A DNA stretch of 64,000 bases from Ciona intestinalis (Eukaryota; Chordata; Ascidiacea; Phlebobranchia; Cionidae): the NCBI RefSeq assembly GCF_000224145.3, contig NW_004190369.2, positions 212,901 to 276,900 on the forward strand. Reading direction: 5' to 3'. The notes under the pieces were generated by a model. That model saw only the letters and a list, made by a program, of their open reading frames with translations. It did not search any database and was not told the DNA's origin. The translations under genes and the position numbers were made by a program. Shown one piece after another: positions 63,301 to 64,000 of this stretch (position 1 is its first letter; each line of letters starts with the position of its first letter).

Positions 63301-63962
63301 ATTATTTTCCTGTAGCCATTGACTTCAAGTTAGGAAGTATAATCAATTATTATTATTATGAAGAAAATCAGAGACGCAAACATTGGGAGATCAAGTATTC
63401 TCTTTTACTTTTCAAAGAGCAAATTCACAACGAACGAAAAAAGTTATCTGATACGCCCATAAATTAACAATCAACATACAAGAAAAACAAGAATATTTAG
63501 TATTTACCTCCCCCATAACATTCTTCTCCCTTGATAACATTTCCTCCATCAGCTTCACTTTTTATTGTTTCTATGTGATCAACTACTTCACTGTTGCAAA
63601 GAATAATATTCATATAATTTGTTTAAAACATGAAATGGTGAACTTACTCAACATTCATTAAGTTGAATGCTTTTATGTCAGCTTTGTTTAGTTTATCTGG
63701 AGCCTTTGATCCTTCACTTAAACAACCTTTTGATTCCCAGATAGTTGTGAGACAATAAAGACTATGTGGCCCATAGTATGTTTCACAATTTTCGGGAAAA
63801 ACTGATAAAAAACTTAGTTTTTATTTTTTGCATGAACCTTACAAATCATCACAAAAGTTTGCAAACAAAACTTATTTACCTAATCCATAACAGCTCATCT
63901 GATTATCATCATTTCCCCCATCAGCTGATGACTTTATTTCCTCCATGTCTTCTCTTACAGAC
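29440..63962 (-). CDS. Giant tandem-repeat gene of four-cysteine 79-residue modules (partial, 86 exons)
   Basis: One minus-strand gene or array of exons in strict order A-B-C-D. A and C exons are 154 bp (phase 1 in, phase 2 out) and B and D exons are 83 bp (phase 2 in, phase 1 out), so every A+B or C+D pair is a symmetric 237-bp, 79-residue module. Cysteines sit at C-x10-C-x9-C-x48-C with 8 residues to the next module. AB modules read like FPNGCDSHNGPHSVECLTTIW then EADGGDKDKGLECYGIG. CD modules read like YPENCDSYHGPHSIDCLITI then AADGGDADNQLNCYGIG. GPHS, IW, ADGGD and CYGI are near invariant. I count 22 A, 21 B, 21 C and 22 D exons: about 42 whole modules and roughly 3,400 residues. Paired cysteines and the lack of hydrophobic spans suggest an extracellular protein (inference). 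Neither end is in view. I do not recognise the family. More than one adjacent gene cannot be excluded. Exon positions are given in the six block entries. Confidence 0.85.
31246..31336 (+). repeat. 91-bp direct repeat, copy 1
   Basis: Begins GGCGGGTATTTGGAAAATGC and ends TTCTCGCAAGGT. It matches 32931-33021 with two mismatches. After the shared end the two copies continue into unrelated sequence. Confidence 0.95.
31341..32352. mobile_element. Minisatellite-bearing element with GGCGTCGATT inverted ends
   Basis: GGCGTCGATT at 31341-31350 is inverted as AATCGACGCC at 32343-32352. A G/C homopolymer-rich patch lies near the left end and the tandem array fills most of the interior. A solo AAAATCGACGCC end occurs near 62435. 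There is no ORF. The class is unknown, and the inverted termini are short. Confidence 0.5.
31730..32290 (+). repeat. ~22-bp minisatellite, GTCGTAGTTTAGCCTTCACGTG units
   Basis: About 25 units of 21-23 bp with the core TTTAGCCTTCACGTG. Small length and base variants are mixed along the array. The reverse complement of the same unit forms the array at 49735-50215. Confidence 0.95.
32447..32637. mobile_element. TATAGTAGGGTGGGG MITE, full-length copy in the repeat-gene intron
   Basis: Inverted ends ATAGTAGGATGGGGAAATGG and CCCCACCCTATTATAT bound about 190 bp, including the GTAGTAAACAAAAAACATTC interior. Further copies in the same gene are at 40165-40372 (full length) and 36925-36972 (cut off by the N gap). 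Confidence 0.8.
32881..32930. other. Assembly gap, 50 N
   Basis: Fifty N, immediately followed by a second copy of sequence found 1.6 kb upstream (31246-31336). Confidence 0.99.
32931..33021 (+). repeat. 91-bp direct repeat, copy 2 (at a contig edge)
   Basis: Starts exactly at the first base after a 50-N gap and matches 31246-31336. The placement suggests contig-end redundancy and not a biological duplication. Confidence 0.95.
34640..36867 (-). CDS. Repeat gene, block 2 (12 exons)
   Basis: Exons: D 34640-34722, C 34772-34925, B 34987-35069, A 35129-35282, D 35503-35585, C 35633-35786, B 35853-35935, A 35986-36139, D 36234-36316, C 36367-36520, B 36571-36653, A 36714-36867. Introns inside each ABCD set are only about 45-65 bp. 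The intron between an A and the next upstream D is longer. All exons are in frame. Confidence 0.87.
36973..37472. other. Assembly gap, 500 N
   Basis: Starts inside a MITE (36925-36972) and ends inside a tRNA-derived SINE (37473-37580), both in an intron of the tandem-module gene. Confidence 0.99.
37473..37580 (-). repeat. tRNA-derived SINE, head intact
   Basis: Read on the minus strand it begins GGCGCCGTGGCGTAGTGGTT with an A box, then a B-box-like GGTAATGGATTCAAGGCTC, then a tail with CTACCATTGTGGGCG that runs into the gap. It is too divergent from a canonical tRNA to be a gene. Confidence 0.75.
37793..38929. mobile_element. hAT-type non-autonomous element, 1.1 kb
   Basis: The termini TAGGGATGGG and CCCATCCCTA are perfect inverted repeats. 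The 8-bp direct repeat ATTATAAA flanks the element at 37785-37792 and 38930-38937. Internally, subterminal CCGAATATTCGG-like motifs repeat. No transposase ORF is present. A diverged sister copy is at 60359-61333. Confidence 0.88.
39332..44083 (-). CDS. Repeat gene, block 3 (20 exons, one with a 1-nt deletion)
   Basis: Exons: D 39332-39414, C 39463-39616, B 39683-39765, A 39816-39969, D 40387-40469, C 40902-41055, B 41106-41188, A 41245-41398, D 41663-41745, C 41797-41950, B 42001-42083, A 42143-42296, D 42558-42640, C 42692-42845, B 42896-42978, A 43039-43191, D 43449-43531, C 43583-43736, B 43787-43869, A 43930-44083. Copies are nearly identical to each other. The A exon at 43039-43191 is 153 bp: GGGCTTTGTT stands where sisters have GGGCATTTGTT, so the frame breaks. 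The intron between C 40902 and D 40387 is lengthened by a SINE. Confidence 0.86.
40531..40895 (+). mobile_element. tRNA-derived SINE inserted at a splice donor
   Basis: The plus-strand head TGCGCCATGGCTTAGTGGGT with CCCCAATTCGATGCTCGACC is followed by TGTTCTTGGACAAGACACTT and CACTAATGGGTTGTCCAAAT tail text, then a second segment to about 40895. It is flanked by near copies of the C-exon end: CTTTAAATCCATG (about 40517) and CCTTAAATCTATG (40901). Confidence 0.7.
44084..46528. other. 2.4-kb intron of the tandem-module gene
   Basis: Contains a 449-bp hAT MITE (44359-44807) and otherwise AT-rich sequence. An 80-codon minus-strand frame at 45676-45918 has a CKKTCSD motif, but I see no splice context or module similarity to support it. 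Confidence 0.6.
44359..44807. mobile_element. hAT MITE, 449 bp, TAGGGATGCACATTACAG ends
   Basis: The terminal inverted repeats TAGGGATGCACATTACAGAAT and its complement bound 449 bp. The 8-bp target duplication GCTTTGCT is at 44351-44358 and 44808-44815. Internal CTAGAATTCCGAATCTAGAA palindromes are present. Confidence 0.93.
46529..52702 (-). CDS. Repeat gene, block 4 (20 exons, ~2-kb higher-order units)
   Basis: Exons: D 46529-46611, C 46661-46814, B 47164-47246, A 47307-47460, D 47706-47788, C 47838-47991, B 48041-48123, A 48184-48337, D 48549-48631, C 48683-48836, B 49184-49266, A 49327-49480, D 50577-50659, C 50709-50862, B 50912-50994, A 51055-51208, D 51419-51501, C 51553-51706, B 52408-52490, A 52549-52702. 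Every second C-B intron (46815-47163, 48837-49183, 51707-52407) carries the same composite SINE, while the others are 49 bp. This reveals an eight-exon, ~2.02-kb unit copied three times. Confidence 0.86.
49496..50336. mobile_element. hAT MITE, 841 bp, carrying a minisatellite
   Basis: Ends TAGAGACCGACCGAT and ATCGGTCGACCTCCA, with repeated CCGATACCGATA subterminal motifs. The 8-bp duplication GTTATTTT is at 49488-49495 and 50337-50344. The interior is mostly a ~22-bp tandem array. It lies 15 bp upstream of the A exon 49327-49480. Confidence 0.9.
49735..50215 (+). repeat. ~22-bp minisatellite inside a hAT MITE
   Basis: About 22 units of ACGCACGTGGACGTTAAACTA-type sequence, grading near the right end into CATGAAGGCTAAACTACGAC. 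The latter is the complement of the array unit at 31730-32290. Confidence 0.93.
53038..58996 (-). CDS. Repeat gene, block 5 (16 exons)
   Basis: Exons: D 53038-53120, C 53176-53329, B 53393-53475, A 53537-53690, D 53869-53951, C 54004-54157, B 54220-54302, A 54361-54514, D 55856-55938, C 55994-56147, B 56203-56285, A 56349-56502, D 58235-58317, C 58370-58523, B 58589-58671, A 58843-58996. Two subtypes alternate. D exons at 53038 and 55856 end CYGT with AAEAGNTNNQLN, and their C exons read GLRYPGVLTS with NEVGC. D exons at 53869 and 58235 end CYGI. This is a second eight-exon higher-order unit, distinct from that of block 4. Confidence 0.85.
54515..55855. other. Intron with a hAT transposase remnant
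   Basis: AT-rich 1.3-kb intron between the A exon ending at 54514 and the D exon starting at 55856. Apart from the transposase fragment at 55253-55474 I see nothing coding in it. Confidence 0.65.
55253..55474 (+). pseudogene. hAT transposase C-terminal dimerisation-domain fragment
   Basis: A 73-codon frame ending at a stop. It includes VLPTTSCETERSFSILRQIK, then AYLHSTQSQQRLNNL, the signature of the hAT C-terminal dimerisation region. The DDE core and zinc finger are absent, so it is a 5'-truncated or decayed relic. It could once have supplied the transposase for the hAT MITEs in the same gene (inference). Confidence 0.85.
56653..58195. mobile_element. hAT-type element, 1.54 kb, with a nested MITE
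   Basis: Ends TAGGGATGTGCTGAAG and TCGGCACATCCTTA are inverted. The flanking 8-mers ATTTAAGT (56645-56652) and ATTAAAGT (58196-58203) differ at one base. The interior contains AAAGGCGTACGAGAATGCGT, also seen near 34120, and a complete younger MITE at 57129-57577. No transposase ORF was found. Confidence 0.75.
57129..57577. mobile_element. hAT MITE, 449 bp, second copy (nested)
   Basis: Same termini and exactly the same 449-bp length as the copy at 44359-44807. The 8-bp duplication GCTAACAC is at 57121-57128 and 57578-57585. It sits inside the older element at 56653-58195. Confidence 0.93.
59541..63962 (-). CDS. Repeat gene, block 6 (5'-most 13 exons in the window)
   Basis: Exons: D 59541-59623, C 59679-59832, B 59903-59985, A 60047-60200, D 60254-60336, C 61379-61532, B 61587-61669, A 62607-62760, D 62888-62970, C 63026-63179, B 63508-63590, A 63648-63801, D 63880-63962. 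The last seven are the most diverged in the array (for example CYGG at 63508 and FPENCETYYG at 63648) but keep the exact exon lengths, phases and cysteines. The 63962 exon starts in phase 2, so a C exon and the signal peptide must lie beyond the window. Confidence 0.85.
60359..61333. mobile_element. hAT-type element, diverged sister of 37793-38929
   Basis: Shares long stretches with the 37.8-kb copy, for example CAACGGCCGAGTGCCGATAA and TGACGAGTAGTGTCTCGTCA. The ends TAAGGATAGG and CCCATTCCTA are degenerate and I see no good target duplication. It lengthens the intron between the C exon 61379 and the D exon 60254. Confidence 0.8.
61728..62338. mobile_element. hAT MITE, 611 bp, ACCGATTATCGG family
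   Basis: Ends TAGAGCATGACCGATTATCG and ATATCGGTCGGGCTCTA are inverted. The perfect 8-bp duplication GTAATTAG is at 61720-61727 and 62339-62346. The termini match the element at 49496-50336, so both belong to one family, but this copy lacks the minisatellite. Confidence 0.92.
62806..62824. repeat. AT dinucleotide microsatellite
   Basis: A run of (AT)n between the exons at 62607-62760 and 62888-62970. Similar short AT tracts are at 26641-26660 and 34489-34511. Confidence 0.9.
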
Positions 63963-64000
63963 CTTTGCACAAATGTTTTAACATTAACAAAAAGTCACAC

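Noticed and set aside
29440..63962. Idea that the array is several independent tandem genes
   Set aside because: I see no start, signal peptide, stop or poly(A) pattern between modules, and phase is kept from exon to exon through the window. It remains possible but is not supported.

Overview
The window reads as AT-rich, intron-rich animal DNA. The small introns, clear chordate-type orthologues and dense families of short SINEs and MITEs suggest a solitary tunicate (Ciona or a close relative). No species-diagnostic marker was tested, so this is an inference. All three large genes lie on the minus strand. I rebuilt every exon below by hand from reading frame, GT/AG boundaries and matching phases.

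Region 1 (1-18.1 kb) is a complete prohormone convertase 2 gene of 14 coding exons and about 660 residues. It runs from a start codon at 18072 to a stop at 473. One intron carries a tRNA-Lys(CTT) gene. Another holds an unrecognised two-exon plus-strand ORF of 405 codons with a signal-peptide-like start. Region 2 (18.1-20.9 kb) is intergenic, with MITEs and the PC2 upstream sequence. Region 3 (20.9-27.8 kb) is a complete 9-exon, 482-residue MetX/Cys2-type serine or homoserine O-acyltransferase with an apparent mitochondrial leader. Its introns contain a TXNDC17 retro-pseudogene with poly(A) and target-site duplications, and a foldback element.

Region 4 (29.4-64 kb) is the most unusual part. 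It is one very large tandem-module gene, open at both ends: the 5' end is beyond the window and the 3' end enters a 500-base gap. I count 86 exons in a strict A-B-C-D rhythm. Every A and C exon but one is 154 bp, and every B and D exon is 83 bp. Each 237-bp exon pair encodes a 79-residue module with four cysteines at fixed spacing (C-x10-C-x9-C-x48-C-x8). About 42 complete modules are present. I do not recognise the domain family. Modules in the centre are nearly identical and those at the ends are diverged, as expected from unequal crossing-over. Eight-exon higher-order units are visible, including one marked by a shared SINE.

The introns of the large gene hold several hAT-type MITEs with clean 8-bp target duplications, one nested pair, a hAT transposase remnant, and a minisatellite that recurs at two distant sites. 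There are four N gaps (two of 50 and two of 500 bases). One 50-base gap follows a 91-bp duplication that looks like unmerged haplotypes.
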